From Cardinalis cardinalis (taxonomy: Eukaryota; Chordata; Aves; Passeriformes; Cardinalidae): a DNA stretch of 64,000 nt. The notes under the pieces were generated by a model. The model saw only the letters and a program-made list of their open reading frames with translations, did not search any database and was not told the DNA's origin. Of this stretch, positions 10,836 through 22,689 are shown piece by piece (the stretch's first letter is position 1; each line of letters starts with the position of its first letter). The stretch spans positions 260,785-324,784 of the forward strand of contig JACDOX010000298.1 in NCBI GenBank assembly GCA_014549065.1, in the 5' to 3' direction. Made by a program: the position numbers and the translations under genes.

Positions 10836-13818
10836 GCCTGTTTCAGTGGCTTAGTGGCTTTTTTAGTAGCTTCCACTTAGTGGTTTTTCCTGCAGCATCT
10901 GTTCTCTGGATTGCAGGGTCAAGGCCCCAGCCACTGAAGAGCCTGGGAATGTTCAGCCAGGTATAGCTGACACTTTTCTTTCTCCTTTTCTTTGAATGCA
11001 GAATCTGAAGAGGAGGTCCAGGATGTCCATGAACACTCAGTTTAATAATAAAACACTGGCCTGTTTGCTCGCGGGGAGTTGGAGTGGACACAGATGTTGA
11101 TGGAGCTGCTCACATGTGGCTCTGCCCAGCCCTGCCCTGCTGAGACACAGACTGGCAAGAGCAATGGGCCACTCATGGTCTCCTGACATGTCCCCACGGC
11201 CTGACAGTGACACAGACAGAGCCCTGCTCTCTGGGCTGCCTTCTCTGGAGGCACAGGCAGCCCCTCGTCGTCCCGTGGCACCGCTCTGAGCTGGGCAGGG
11301 CTCCCAGGGAGAGCTCACCGAGTGAGTGCAAGCTGCTATTTTGGCGTGTTTATGCCACAGAAGGTTTTGCTAAACACTGCAAAAATAAACAAGCCTTCAA
11401 GACCAAAAGCTGCAGAAATTACTTTCTGTGGCCTGGTAGCTCCTGACTTCATTTCCTCACTTAGGTCAAAAGCCAGATTTCTTCAATTAACTTTTCCATG
11501 CTTATTTCAGACACAGGAACAAGCTATTCTCCATCTCACCGCTCACAGGGCTGCCCTGCAAGGTGCTGCTTCTGACTTCAGTGGAAACCAAGAGCTCTCA
11601 TCACTTTTGGTCACCTCAGTGTCCCTCAGCTCACACCGTCTCGGCCACTGACTGTTTGCCAGCAGCAAGAGAGGGGAAGACACAGGGACATCAGCATTAC
11701 TGGGAAGGAGCTGGGTCAGACTCTTTCCATTGCAAAGAATCTACCCTCTCATCTGGGTGGCCAGATGAGTCTCTCACTCACCCCCTAACTCCTCCACCTA
11801 CCCTCAAATAGGTGTCATGGCCTGTTAAGAGCGTATTTCAAACATATCTTAGATGTCCCCATCACAGGAGTCATACAAAAACCTGGAGTTCATGTGGTTC
11901 CTGCTTCTCTCCTTCCTCTCATTGCCCCAAGACACAGCACAAATTCCCAACAAAAGCCTCCATAATAAATGCAGAGCAGAGCCCTATCCATCACCCAGCC
12001 TTAACTTCATCTTCTGAGACTCCTGAAATCCTTCAAAAGGATTTTTCTGTCTTTTCCAATATTTTGATGATGCAGGGATAAAACTTGAGATGTCATCAGG
12101 CTCTAGTTTATTACGTTCCCCTCCCCCCCATTTAGGAATATTTTGGGTTTTTCTGAATATCACTAGTTCTTATTTCCTACATCTCATAATTTGCAGACAT
12201 TCAAGCAAAATGAAACCTGCCAAATTCAAAACATACAGAACCCATGCAGCTTTCAAACAGTAGAGAATTCCTGTCAGGTTCATTGCACTAAATGATCAGT
12301 CAGGCCAAAGAATCAGCCAGATTCCCATGTGAAGTGCACGTGTCTGTGGCACCAAGTGCTCCCAAGCACAAGGAAGCATTGGTGAGGATACAACACTGGA
12401 GCTAAAGATAACTCTTAACAGTTTGAAACTTGATGTAGGGACAGACTTTCCCATCTGCTCAGTAAAGCTTCCCGTGTCTTCCTTTGAAGCAGCAGCTTCT
12501 CAAGAGAGTGCTCTGGTGATGCAGTCCCAGTTCAGGATAATCCTCTGCCTTCCTTTGTTGGTGGGAAAGGTTTTTACAGGGTTTGCTGCCCTTAATCCTC
12601 AAAAAAGGCATCTTTGTCCCAGCTGCTAATCAGTCCCTGACAGTCAAGTGATCAGCCAATAGCACTGTTTTAAACCCAACATTATTCCCTTGTAGTGCTC
12701 ATTCCTTGTCTCCTTGTGACCAGGCCCCTGTGGGACCTTTCAGTCTAGGGAAGAGCTGAATTTCCTTCATCAAAGAACCCAGCAGAATTACATTCAGACC
12801 TTTCCAGGCTCTTCTTTGTCCTACAGCGCAAGCAGAAGACACAAGCTCAGACTTCTCCTGTGCAGGGAAGTCAGTCTTAAACTAGAGGAAAAATCCAGGA
12901 GTGGGTCTGGATTCACCCCATTTGGCTTCTTGTGCTCCTGGTCTGTGGCTTGTCTGAACCAGCTCCCTGTATCTTTGACCATTCTGGAGGGCTGAGAGGC
13001 TTAACAGAGGGGGAAGGTCATGAAGTCAGGGTGTTCCCACTGCTTTTTCTAGGAGTCAGGAAGGCAGAGAGCCTCCAGGGATGTATTTCTCTGCTCAAAA
13101 GAACAAGTGGAGCTCTAAAGTCCTCTCTTTCCTTCCTTATCCCTAACAGAAGAGGAGATTCCTGAATTTGTGAGCCACAAGCTTCTTTGGGAAAGCTGCA
13201 CTCTCTCCACTCCCCACTGCAGTATTACCAGGCTGCCAGGGCAGCACCTGCTTCCAGGTGTCTCCCTTGCCCGACCTTATGCTGCTGCTCCTGTTCATGT
13301 AGGAAATGCTGGAGTGCAGGTCTGCCTCTGTGGGGGCTCAGGGGGAGGAGAGGGAGGAACTGTCTGGGAACTTGGGTTTGAAAGATCCTCTTCAGTAGAT
13401 GTGTGACTGTCCTTGCCTGCCCGGAAGGGAAGAAGCAGTATCTGAGAAAATAGGGAATGGTTCCTCACAGTTCTTTACCTCTTGCTTCTGGGCGATGCTT
13501 TTGAGGGCTCAGTGCCTGTGGCCTCCACCGTGGAGTTTCTCCAGCATTCCTGCAGTGATGCAGAGCTTATTTTCCTTCTTTGCATCCCAAGTCACAGCCA
13601 AAAACTGATGGAAGCCAGAGCTTCCCAAACTCCCTCTGTGAAAACTGAAGGCCCAGTCCTTCTGCCGGGACCCCCTTCCCAAGAGGTCCCACCCCCTGAA
13701 CTGGGCATATGGTCGGGCTGGCTGAGTATCTCCCCTCCTACACAAATCCTTCAGATCCTTTGGAAATGTGAATATCGGTTCGTTTTGTTGTTGCCTTTTG
13801 TTTCATTTGGGGTTTTGG

Positions 13819-13851
13819 GGGGTTTGTTTGTTTGTTTGTTTGTTTGTTTTT
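13819..13851 (+). repeat. (TTTG)n microsatellite
   Basis: Six or so TTTG units in a row, followed about 30 bases later by an AATAAA and an A-tract. Confidence 0.9.
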
Positions 13852-14079
13852 GCTGAGTCTATTCTGGCTCTCGGGGTTTGGGAATAAATTATGACCCAGA
13901 AAAAAAAAAGACCACACACGGGGAAAAAAAAAGAATACATTTTATATATATGCAAAACTGTGTATTTATGTCCGATAAACACAAAGATGTGTGAATATGC
14001 TGATGTGCTCAGAAATATATTTATTTACTAATATATTTATCCACGTACTGGTCTGCTGCCTGCGTTTGTTCTTTGTGCG

Positions 14080-14760
14080 TGGGGTTGCGCTCGGGCCCGG
14101 CCCGGCCGTGACAGAAACCCCGCCCGGGCCCGGCGCGGATCCAGGGCTGGGNCGGGCTCGGAGCCATTCCCGTTCCCGTTCCCGTTCCGGGGCGGGGCCG
14201 GGGCCGCTGCGCAGCCGCAGAATGGGACCGGGCAGCGATGGCCGCGATCTCGCTGGAGACCGTCCCCAAGGACCTGCGGCACCTGCGGGCCTGCCTGCTC
14301 TGCTCCCTCGTCAAGGTGGCACCGGGAAGGGGACAGGGGCAGGGGCCGGCACAGGGATTGCTCCCCGCCGGCTCCGGACCTCGCTCCGCCCGGCTTAAGC
14401 CTTGCAGCCCCTACCGGGCCCTTTTTCCCGGCCCCGGCCCTCCCTATCCCAGCCCCACCACGTCGGCTCCGGCCCCGGGCCTTCCCTGCGCCGGCTCTTA
14501 TTTCCTCTCGGCCCCGGCCCAAGCCTTTCTGCCCTTCCCGGCCCTTCCCCCGCCTGGTCTGTCCCTCCGGCCCCGGCCCGGCCTCCCCGCTCCTGCCGCG
14601 GCCCTTCCCCGCCCGGGCCTCTCTGCAGCCCCTGGGCGATTCCCGTCCGCCCCGGCCGTGGCCCTGAACCCTCCTTCCCGGGGTTCCCTCCCTTTCCCCG
14701 GCCCCGGGGCCATCCGGCTCCCGGCTGGTCCCGGTCTCCAACACCCGTGTTCCCTTAGAC
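14080..14760 (+). promoter_or_regulatory. CpG-island promoter of SUPT4H1
   Basis: Base composition switches abruptly near 14075 from AT-rich to CpG-rich and stays so through the first exon and intron. It holds a GGGGCGGGGC GC box at about 14188-14197, a short (CCCGTT)n run at 14167-14187 and a TGCGCAGCC NRF1-like motif just before the start codon. No TATA box is visible, as usual for a housekeeping gene. Confidence 0.8.
14238..14315 (+). CDS. SUPT4H1: SUPT4H1 exon 1
   Basis: ATG in context GGCAGCGATGG, 26 codons, ends CSLVK before GTGGCA. It contains the first half of the zinc finger. It is the first ATG in the GC-rich leader that opens the conserved frame. Confidence 0.96.
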
Positions 14761-16305
14761 CATCGACCAGTTCGAGTATGATGGCTGTGACAACTGCGAG
14801 ACATACCTGCAGATGAAGGGCAACCGCGAGATGGTCTATGACTGCACCAGCTCCTCCTTTGATGGGTGAGTGGGGTGGGCCCGGCCGCAGTCCCTCGGTA
14901 GCCTGGGGACGCCCAAGTGGCACTGTGGAGTCACTCAGCCAGGAGACATCCCCTTACTGCCATCCTTCCTGCAGGATCATCACCATGATGAGCCCTGAGG
15001 ACAGCTGGGTCTCCAAGTGGCAGCGGATCAGTGAGTAATTTGGGAGCTGGAGATCCCTTCTCTACAAACCCCTCTCAGGGGCAGTGGGAACTGCTGCTTG
15101 AAGTGGAACTGGGATTTGGGAACTTGGAACTGCTGGAAGGGGTTCTGCTCTGCCTGTGAGGGGACATCTGCACAGGTTGAGGATTCCCACCTGGCTGCTC
15201 CATGTGGGGTAACTTGGGGTTTTATTTCTTGCAGGTACCTTCAAGCCAGGTGTCTATGCAGTGTCTGTGACCGGCCGCCTGCCCCAAGGTACCTGTGTGA
15301 TGGGGTCAGCAAAGGTGTGATAGGATCAGCAAAGTGACTACGAGGAGGTGCTGGACTAGAGAGGGAGTTTTAAGGTTCAGCACTGCACCTGCCAGAAGTT
15401 TATATTGTAAGCTGCTGACTAAAGCTTGGCTATCAGAGGCATAAACTGGGATTAATTAGTGATTCTGGAAAGTGGGCACGTCTCAAACCATTAAGCTCCA
15501 GGATAACATGGAGTTTGGTTTATAAAAAAGGTTCTTGCAGAATGGGGTGCTGTTGTGGCAATCCCAATGAGCAGACCCCTCCTCCTGCACTAAGGTCTTA
15601 TGCCATGGTGGATTTGTGTGTTTACAGATGGAGTAGAGGGTGCAGAGGATTTGCTTCATCTCTGGAATGCAGAAAGGGCATCATCCATCCAGCTGAGTTC
15701 CTGCCCAATATGTAGTCCCAGAGTAGACTCCTAACCCAGGAGTGAATCCCAAACCCCTGGGGTGAAAGCTATGTCTGTGTCTGGAACCCCAGGTTTCTTA
15801 TTTTTGACTGAGCTCTGCATTGGGAAGGAGCTGGAAATATCATGAGGCCGGAAGCTGAGGCCTTCTGAGGTAGCCCAGGCACATGGGAAATACCCAGGGT
15901 TAGGGTTTAAATGGGATATCAGGGAAAGGTTCTTTCCCCAGAGGATGGTGGGGCACTGCACAGGCTCCCCAGGGGATGGTCCCAGCCCTGAGGCTGGCAG
16001 AGCTCCAGGAGCGTTTACACACTGCTCCCAGGTGTGAACAGGGTGGGATTGTTGGGGTGTCTGTGCAGGGCCAGGGACTGGACTCCCATGATCCTTATCC
16101 CTCTCTTCCAACTCAGGATATGCCATGATTCTGTGAAATGTAGGTGATTGTCCAGTTCTACATGACAGAACCACCAGATGTTTCCAGGGCTCCTCATTCC
16201 AGGAGAAGACTGAAATGTGGTTGTCTCCTTGCTGCAGGGATCGTCCGAGAGCTGAAGAGCCGTGGCGTGGCCTACAAGTCTCGGGACACAGCCATAAAAA
16301 CCTGA
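14238..16305 (+). CDS. SUPT4H1: SUPT4H1, DSIF small subunit SPT4 (complete, five exons)
   Basis: SPT4 pairs with SPT5 to form DSIF, which acts in the nucleus on RNA polymerase II pausing and processive elongation. Exons 14238-14315, 14759-14865, 14975-15030, 15235-15288 and 16238-16305 join in frame to 120 residues; human has 117. The protein starts MAAISLETVPKDLRHLRACL. It has the four-Cys zinc finger (C-x2-C in ACLLC, C-x2-C in CDNC), the block YLQMKGNREMVYDCTSSSFD, then MMSPEDSWVSKWQR, FKPGVYAVSVTGRLPQ and the end RELKSRGVAYKSRDTAIKT. Near-identity to mammals after the first few residues makes the call certain. The only oddity is a three-residue insertion (AIS) after MA. Confidence 0.98.
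14759..14865 (+). CDS. SUPT4H1: SUPT4H1 exon 2
   Basis: Starts after TCCCTTAG and ends before GTGAGT. It encodes TIDQFEYDGCDNCETYLQMK through CTSSSFDG and contains the second zinc-ligand pair. Confidence 0.97.
14975..15030 (+). CDS. SUPT4H1: SUPT4H1 exon 3
   Basis: Between CCTGCAG and GTGAGT; encodes IITMMSPEDSWVSKWQRI. It is 56 bases with split codons at both ends that join cleanly. Confidence 0.97.
15235..15288 (+). CDS. SUPT4H1: SUPT4H1 exon 4
   Basis: Between TTCTTGCAG and GTACCT; encodes TFKPGVYAVSVTGRLPQ, part of the SPT5-binding fold. Confidence 0.97.
15890..16137 (+). repeat. CR1 LINE 3' fragment, sense, in SUPT4H1 intron 4
   Basis: It reads AAGGTTCTTTCCCCAGAGGA, GGTGGGGCACTGCACAGGCT, GGTGGGATTGTTGGGGTGTC and ends CCATGATTCTGTGA. 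It ends only about 100 bases before exon 5. Confidence 0.88.
16238..16305 (+). CDS. SUPT4H1: SUPT4H1 exon 5 with stop
   Basis: Starts after CTTGCTGCAG; encodes GIVRELKSRGVAYKSRDTAIKT, then TGA at 16303-16305. Confidence 0.97.
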
Positions 16306-16605
16306 AGGGCCCTTGTGCTGCCTGGAGATCCCAGTGCTGCATGGAAGAAGCAGTGGCACTGCTCCAAAACCTCTGAGCTTTATCCTGTAGGGAAGTGGGG
16401 CTGGACTTGGGGTGTGCTGGCTCAGCTCCCGTCGCTCAGTACCTCCGGACTGCTCCACACCACAGACCACAGACATTTATCTGAGCCTTGACAAGGGGGG
16501 AGGGTGTGAGTAGAGCTGGGAAAAGGTGTTTAATCATTATGCCCAAGCTTTTTTACAATTGGTGTGGGAAAGAGGGGATTTGGGAAATAGCTGTGTAAAT
16601 AGTTC

Positions 16606-16611
16606 AATAAA
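16606..16611 (+). terminator. SUPT4H1 polyadenylation signal
   Basis: AATAAA about 300 bases after the stop, in AGTTCAATAAAACGCACTGG, with a GT-rich stretch following at 16616-16660. The mRNA probably ends near 16630. Confidence 0.88.
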
Positions 16612-19017
16612 ACGCACTGGCTGGTCAGGGCTGGGTCCAGCTGTCACTCTGTCACTGGTTTCACCCCTCTGCCTGTGCCACACTGCAGAGCCTGTGATTG
16701 TCACTGCTTGTGCCATGGGCCACATTCCTGCCTTGAGAGTGAGATCCTGCCCTGGCTGCACGAGGTGTCCTTCCATGTGGGAAACCTGCAGCTGCCATCT
16801 GGATGGAGCAGAGACGGTGATGGCCAGTGCTTCCTGTGGAGCTGGTTACATGGAGGTCATGGAGCCCTGGGCCTGCAGGTCCTGTACAAGGGACAGGTAG
16901 CAGGATGGAGCTTCCAGGACCATCCACTGGCTGTTGCTGGACTCCAGGGCAGGCAGAGCAGGACAAGCCGGTTGCTTGGTGTGGCTGGGAGGCAGCACCA
17001 GGCCTTGCACACAGGCGGGGTGGACAAGCGAGGGTGGAAACACCCACCCAGCCTATTCTGCAGATATGACTGTTACAAGTGTCAGCTTAGTGTCTGTAAC
17101 ACTTGAACTCCTGAGGGATTTGGCCTTCTTGAATTACTTTGTTTCAGTTCTGCACCCATTGATCAAGATGGGCCGAGTCCTCAATCAGTAGCTCTGTGAA
17201 ATAAGCTTTTTTTTTTTTTTTTCCCTGAGAGAATCCTGGAGCTGGAAAGCTCAAGTTTTGTTTTCTGGAGACAAGTAATGGAAAACCAGTAAAGCCTGAA
17301 AATTGCACTTGGTCTGGGATGAAAGCAGCTGCAGCACAGGGAATGCAGGACTGGCTGAGGAGTCACACTGCCAGGCGTGCAGAGGTGATGCTCTCCCTGT
17401 ACTGCTCTAGTTTGTAGAATTGGCCGTGAGAAATGAGTCCTAGGTGCCCCAGGTCAGACAGAGCATGGCCTCCTGTAGAGATCTGGAGCAGAAATGTGAG
17501 AGAAGCCTGGAGCACAGGGAAGCTGGAGGGGAAGGTGCCTTAAGCCACCTTTTGCATGGGCCCTTGCAGATGTGGTGCTGAAGTAATGAGTATTTGCTCA
17601 GTGCAGACCAGGGTCAAGTCAGGTCCTTGCTGGGCTCTGAGCACCAGCAAATGTCTCCAGATGCAGGTCACCTTTTGTGGAAAGAGGTGAGAGCACATCA
17701 GCCCCTGGTCTGGGGGTTGGACTCTTCTTGGGTACAGGGAGCAGCANGTTTGCTTCTGCAGTCAAAAGGGGAGTTGACCATGACTTTTGCACATCTCTCG
17801 TGAAATCAAAGCCCTTGAGTTGACTGGTGAATCATCCTTCAGGCTTGTTGGGTTGCAGTCTGGGCAGAAGATGGACCTTGGGAATTCCCAGCAGGCCAGT
17901 GTGACTGTCCCAGCAGCCCAGGGCCCGCCTCTGCAGGATGCTCGGGTTTAGGCATTCTGGGCATGCACCTCTGGGCTCTGGAGGGCAATTTTGGCCCAGC
18001 TGTGCCGTGAGTGGCACAGGATAATCTGGGATGCCCCCAGATGCATTCATCCCCTGTGGAATGGTCTGGGAAAGCTGCAGCCATGGGCTGTCTGGGCTGT
18101 CTGGACAGCCTGACACGTTCAGGATGGAAGGGGGCAAGGAGGATGAGGTGGGTGGCTCTTTCTCCAGCTGGCTGGAAACGGGCTTGGGGAGCAAGAGTTT
18201 GGCTCCAGCCAGGCTGGGAGGATGCTGGATGACAGATCCACCCCACTGCCATGCCCAGCCCGGGGAGCCTCACGCTGGCAGTGCCACGGGGTGGCAGCAC
18301 GGCCTTGTGCTGGGGCTGGGGAACTGCCGGAGACCGACTGAGCACAAGCTCCATTTTCTGCTGTTTCACAGCACCTTTCAATCCAACTGCCTTCCCCTGG
18401 CTGCAGGGAATGGCCATGCTGGAGCCACATCAGGACCCAAGACCCTTGTCCCCTGGCCCATGATGCAAAGGAGGTTGCGAGAGGGCTCTGCACAGGACCC
18501 TGAGCAGGATGGGCTTGTTTGGCTGGGGGTGCTGTGGGGCTGAGGCTCTGTGGTTCTCATCTCCCTTCCTGGGAAGTTGCAGTCACTGCTCAGGGCTGNG
18601 AACTTTGCTTAAGGAAATTGTCCCCAGGGAGCAGTGTGCACTGTCGCTGTGTCTCTCGGGGAAACTGAGGGGGTTTGGAAACCCTACAGAGACCTCACCA
18701 CTTGCTAGAAGTGCTCCAGGATACGTGGAGGTAAGACTGGCCGGAGCTGCAGTGCAGATGCAAAGGAGCCACCCCAGTGAGGAAAATGAAGGTGGTGGTC
18801 CTTGAAAGCTGCACCTCCTGTGCCTGTAGCGCTTCCTAGAACGCGGTGCCTCTCACCAGGCTGGCCCCCGAGCCCATTCCCTGCGAGCTCCCTCGCCGCC
18901 CACGCCGGGCCCGCAGCTCACACCGCGCAGCCCCGGTGATCCTCCGCTCCCGCAAGGCTCCCAAGAGAGCTCTTCAGTGAGAGTCCAGCCCCGGAGCTGT
19001 CTAGGGGGTGTACGAGC

Positions 19018-19045
19018 AAAAAAACAAACGATGCGGAGCTTTATT
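19018..19045 (-). terminator. Possible polyadenylation site on the minus strand
   Basis: On the minus strand an AATAAA (19040-19045) is followed within about 12 bases by a G/T-rich run (19018-19029). That is the normal arrangement of a signal and a downstream element. No matching gene body is recognised. Confidence 0.4.
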
Positions 19046-19109
19046 GGCTGCAAAAAGTAGGGCAGGGAGCTCTCACGTTGAAGAAACTGGAGGAAAAATG
19101 TGCGGCAGC

Positions 19110-19600
19110 AGCCGGAGTGGGAATCGGGAGAGGGAAGCGTCAGCGGGCTGGGAGCTGAGCTGAGTCAGGAGGGCTCCTCCCCCTGCACCAAATGACGCTC
19201 GAATGTTTCAGCCAGGCCCGAAAATGCTGCAGGTTTGGCACCCCGAGCAGCCTGGCAGCTCTGGGCGGCAGGGCCAGGGCAGGAAACACGAGCCAGTGGA
19301 TTTTCGTGAGGGTTTTGAGAACCGATACCCCGGCTCTCCCTGCGGACGAGAAAAGCGACTTTCCAAACCGCAGAGCCCTCGGTGCCTGTGCAGAGGCAGC
19401 TGCCGGGAAATGCCGTCCCCACCTGCGGGGGCCCCTCCGGCGCTGCCCGGGGACAGCGACCTGCCCACGGCGGGCCGAGGCGGCCCCGGCCTCTCTCTGG
19501 GGCCACCCGGGCGTCGGGTGAGGGGGGACGTGTACGAGAGCACATTGGACCCTGCCCAGGGGCCGAGGCCACCCCCCCTTCTGCCCCCGGGGCTGCTCTG
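19110..19600. promoter_or_regulatory. CpG-rich patch, unassigned
   Basis: Dense CpG dinucleotides continue for about 490 bases, with a GCTGAGTCAG AP-1/Maf-like site near 19157-19166. It could be a promoter or enhancer; no exon is evident. Confidence 0.4.
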
Positions 19601-19637
19601 TGCCTGGTTCATTGAGGTGTTGCCGGCGCTGGCAACA

Positions 19638-20045
19638 GCATCATGGAACCATGGAATGGTTTGGGCTGGAAGGAACTTTAAAGACCGTCTTGTTCCCTAC
19701 CTTGCCATTGGCAGGGACACCTTCCACTGTCCCAGGCTGCTCCCAGCCCTGTCCAGCCTGGCCTTGGGCACTGCCAGGGATCCAGGGGCAGCCCCAGCTG
19801 CTCTGGGCACCCTGGGCCAGGGCCTGCCCACCCTGCCAGGGAACAATTCCTAATTCCCAACATCCCATCTAACCCAGGCCTTTGTAAATTGTCTCTCTTA
19901 ATCTTTCCTGTAACTTCTCTTCAGGCACTGAAAAGCCATAGTTAGGTCACCCTGAAGCTTCTTTTTCCATGCTGAACAATTCCAATTCTCTCACCTTTCC
20001 TGATAGGACAGGTGCTCCTACTCTGAGAATCAGTCCTGCTTCACT
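19638..20045 (-). repeat. CR1 LINE fragment, antisense
   Basis: It begins ATGGAATGGTTTGGGCTGGA, continues GGCAGGGACACCTTCCACTG, TCCAGCCTGGCCTTGGGCAC and GGCCTGCCCACCCTGCCAGG, and extends into the older part (AATCTTTCCTG, CCTTTCCTGATAGGACAGGT). Confidence 0.93.
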
Positions 20046-21749
20046 CTAAATAATGCACTTTCACCTTCTTCACTGGCTCCCAGTGTGGACTTGGACTTTC
20101 CCAGGTGCCTTTTGGCCACCCTGTGTGCCTGGGGGAACTGGATACCTCAGGGATGTAGATACCCCTGGGGACAGTTGGTAGGGGTGGGGGAAAGCCCCAA
20201 ACAGACCCAGTTTAAGACTCTTTTCCTTGGAAACTGGCTGAGGAGACCTCGGCAGGTGGAGGTGATAGGGAAGAGACCCGAGTTGTCCTGGTACCTGGAG
20301 TGAAACGCTGCTGTAGCGAGGATGGCAAAGCCTGGGCGTGCCATGAATGGGTGCCCCATCCTGCCTGTCACCTCCATGTCGGGACACGTGGGCAGAAGCC
20401 ACCAAGGCCCCTGTGTCTGATGTGGGGGGAGGAGGCGCCCAGGGCCAGATCTGAGCAGCAGCAGGAGGGGGGCAGTTTTTTAGGGGGGAGGTGGGGAGGG
20501 GGCAAGGTACAAGAGCTCTCAAAGCATGGCAGGAACAGGGCCCAGCTGCCACGTGCCTGTCCCAGGGGGACCCTGGTGCACTGGGATGGAGGCAGGTGGG
20601 CAAGGCACTGGGATGTGCTCCCTGCTGAGGGGATCTGTGAGGAAACGGGGAGCTCTGATGCATGATGGGTCCTCTGGGTGTTTTCCCCTCAGGAACTGTG
20701 GAGGAAGGAGGAGGCTCTGCCTTGTGAAGGGGAGAGACTGGTGGGTTCCTGACAGAGGCCTGCAAAGAGCATCTGGAAGTGGAACATCCACCCCTTGTGA
20801 GCTCTGGGCTGTCTGCAAAGAGACCTAAACTGATTCATGGTGGATACACCTCCAAACCCACAGGTCTGCCCACTGAGTTGGGGTTCTGGAGTCTGGTGGG
20901 GGGTCCCAAGCCTCCTCTAGACTAAGATCTTTCACCTCCCTGGCCTACTCCATCATGGGAAGGGAGATGCAGAGGGTTAGGAGGGGCAGAGTGGAGTCTC
21001 AGCTTGGCAGTGGAGGTGGCTGGGGGTGCTGAGGACCCATTTCCTCAGGCCACAGGGCAAAGTGAGACCACAGCTGAAGTCCAAGGATGGTATCTCTGCA
21101 TCCTCAGCTCTCCCAGACCTCCTGCTGCATCCCAGGTGGCACTTGTCCTCCCCTCCTCCTGGCCAGCTGCATGTCACCCAGGCTGGTGCTGCTGCTGGGC
21201 TGGAAGGGGCTTTTTCCCTCCAAGGGAATGGTCCTTCTGCACGGGCAGTTGCAGAAGAACCACTGAGTGCCCAAACAGAGCCGTGGGACTTGGTTTGGGA
21301 AAGGACATTGCACCTCTGGTCCCCAAACAGCCCGCGTTTGCGGTACAGGGCAACACATCGCAGTGGCTGCAGGATCCATCTCCTTGGCCAGGTGGGGGCT
21401 TTGGAACTGCATAGCTGGCCTGGAAAGGTGCTGGAAAGGTGCCATCAATGCCAGGTTCGGGGAGATGCTTCCTGGCAGCCCTGACTGCCTGACCCCCCCC
21501 TCCTCCATGTCTCGCCCTCAGAGCTGCTCAGCTATTCCCCTTGCCTCGGAGGGTCAAGGTCAAGGGACAGCAGGGTTTGCCAGCACAGAGCTCAGCCCTG
21601 CACCTCCTGAGCCCATCCTGCCCTGGGAAATCCACAGCCCAGCCTCGCGGTTCTCATCCCTCCTTCCCGGTATCCCTGCTGGGCTCTGTCCCAAGCATCC
21701 CGCATGCCAGGAAGAGGGGGAAGCAGGAGTTGCCCACGTGCAGCAGCGG

Positions 21750-22110
21750 ATGCTGTCGGGGCCCTGCACCGCCCCCGGACCATGCGGTCCCTTCCCCCCC
21801 GGGCGGCTCCGGGGGCCGCAGGTGCCCCGGAAAGCGACGGAGCGGCCCCGGCCCGGCCCCGGCCCAACCGCCCCGCGCCGCCATTGGCGCAGCCGGGCCG
21901 CGATTTTCTCCATATTTGGGCAAACCCAGCGCCGCGTCCCCCGCCCGCCGCGTCACTTCGCCTTTTTGAGGTTTCCCTTCGCGCTCTCATTTGCCTCCCG
22001 CCCGCCGCCTCCCCGGCCCGGCAGTTTCTGGTTGAGTCACGTTTAACGGCCCCGCGCCTGCCCGGCCTCCGGGACACCGGCGAGGCTGGGAGCGCTCCGG
22101 GAGCTCCGCG
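21750..22110. promoter_or_regulatory. CpG island with CArG box, CCAAT and AP-1 motifs
   Basis: A compact CpG-rich block holds an exact SRF-type CArG box CCATATTTGG (21910-21919), a reverse CCAAT (ATTGG, 21883-21887) and TGAGTCA (22033-22039). Motif order would suit a minus-strand start, but direction and gene are unknown. Confidence 0.45.
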
Positions 22111-22624
22111 GACATGAGCTCAGGGCCTCATCCCGGGCCCGGTGGGGAAACGGGGCTCGGCCCACGCCGGTACCACAGCCCCTCTCTTGGGTGCAGGGGT
22201 GGCCTCAGCCGTGCCGCAGGTGCTGCAGTTCTTCCTTGAAGGTTTGCCGTGATGGTGGCAGACAATGCTCTTCCCGTCCAAAAAGCTCTTGGGGGCAGTG
22301 CTTGGCACTCCTGGTTTTTTGGTGCTGCAGATGTCCCTAGCATCTGTTCTCCTGGAGAGAGAGGGCTCAGAGCCCTCTCTCCTGGGGGGTTTTAGGAGCT
22401 CACTCTTTGCACTGTCAAGCAGAGAGAGCTGTTCTGTGTTCTCAGAGGGATGTGGTGTCATTAGGCTTCAGTGTGAACAGTGGCCTGACTGAGACACTGC
22501 AGCTCCTTTGGGGCCTGGCCAGGAGATGCTACAGCTTGGCTGTGTGTCCAGTGGCTCACCTGGCCACTTCCCTGCTGGCCCCAGGGCAGTGGAGGTGGCT
22601 CAGGGAGGGTTTGGGTGAGACCAT

Positions 22625-22682
22625 CCTGTTCCTCCTTCTCCTCCTTCTCCTGTTCCTCCTTCTCTTCTTCCTCTTCCTTCAC
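22625..22682 (+). repeat. Polypyrimidine tract (CTCCTT)n
   Basis: Nearly 60 bases of C and T with few interruptions, directly left of the 24/28-bp minisatellite. Confidence 0.85.
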
Positions 22683-22689
22683 AAGGTGC

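Larger units (their letters stand above)
5098..14070. other. RNF43 3' UTR and intergenic stretch, no gene recognised
   Basis: The first few hundred bases are likely RNF43 3' UTR; only weak AATTAAA-type signals are seen near 5170 and 5464. Beyond that I see scattered short open frames without domains, an (ATT)n microsatellite, one CR1 fragment and a (TTTG)n run. Nothing supports a further protein gene. Confidence 0.6.

Noticed and set aside
14037..14804. 255-codon minus-strand open frame opposite SUPT4H1
   Set aside because: A CpG-island shadow, rich in Arg and Gly, overlapping the promoter and exon of a certain gene.
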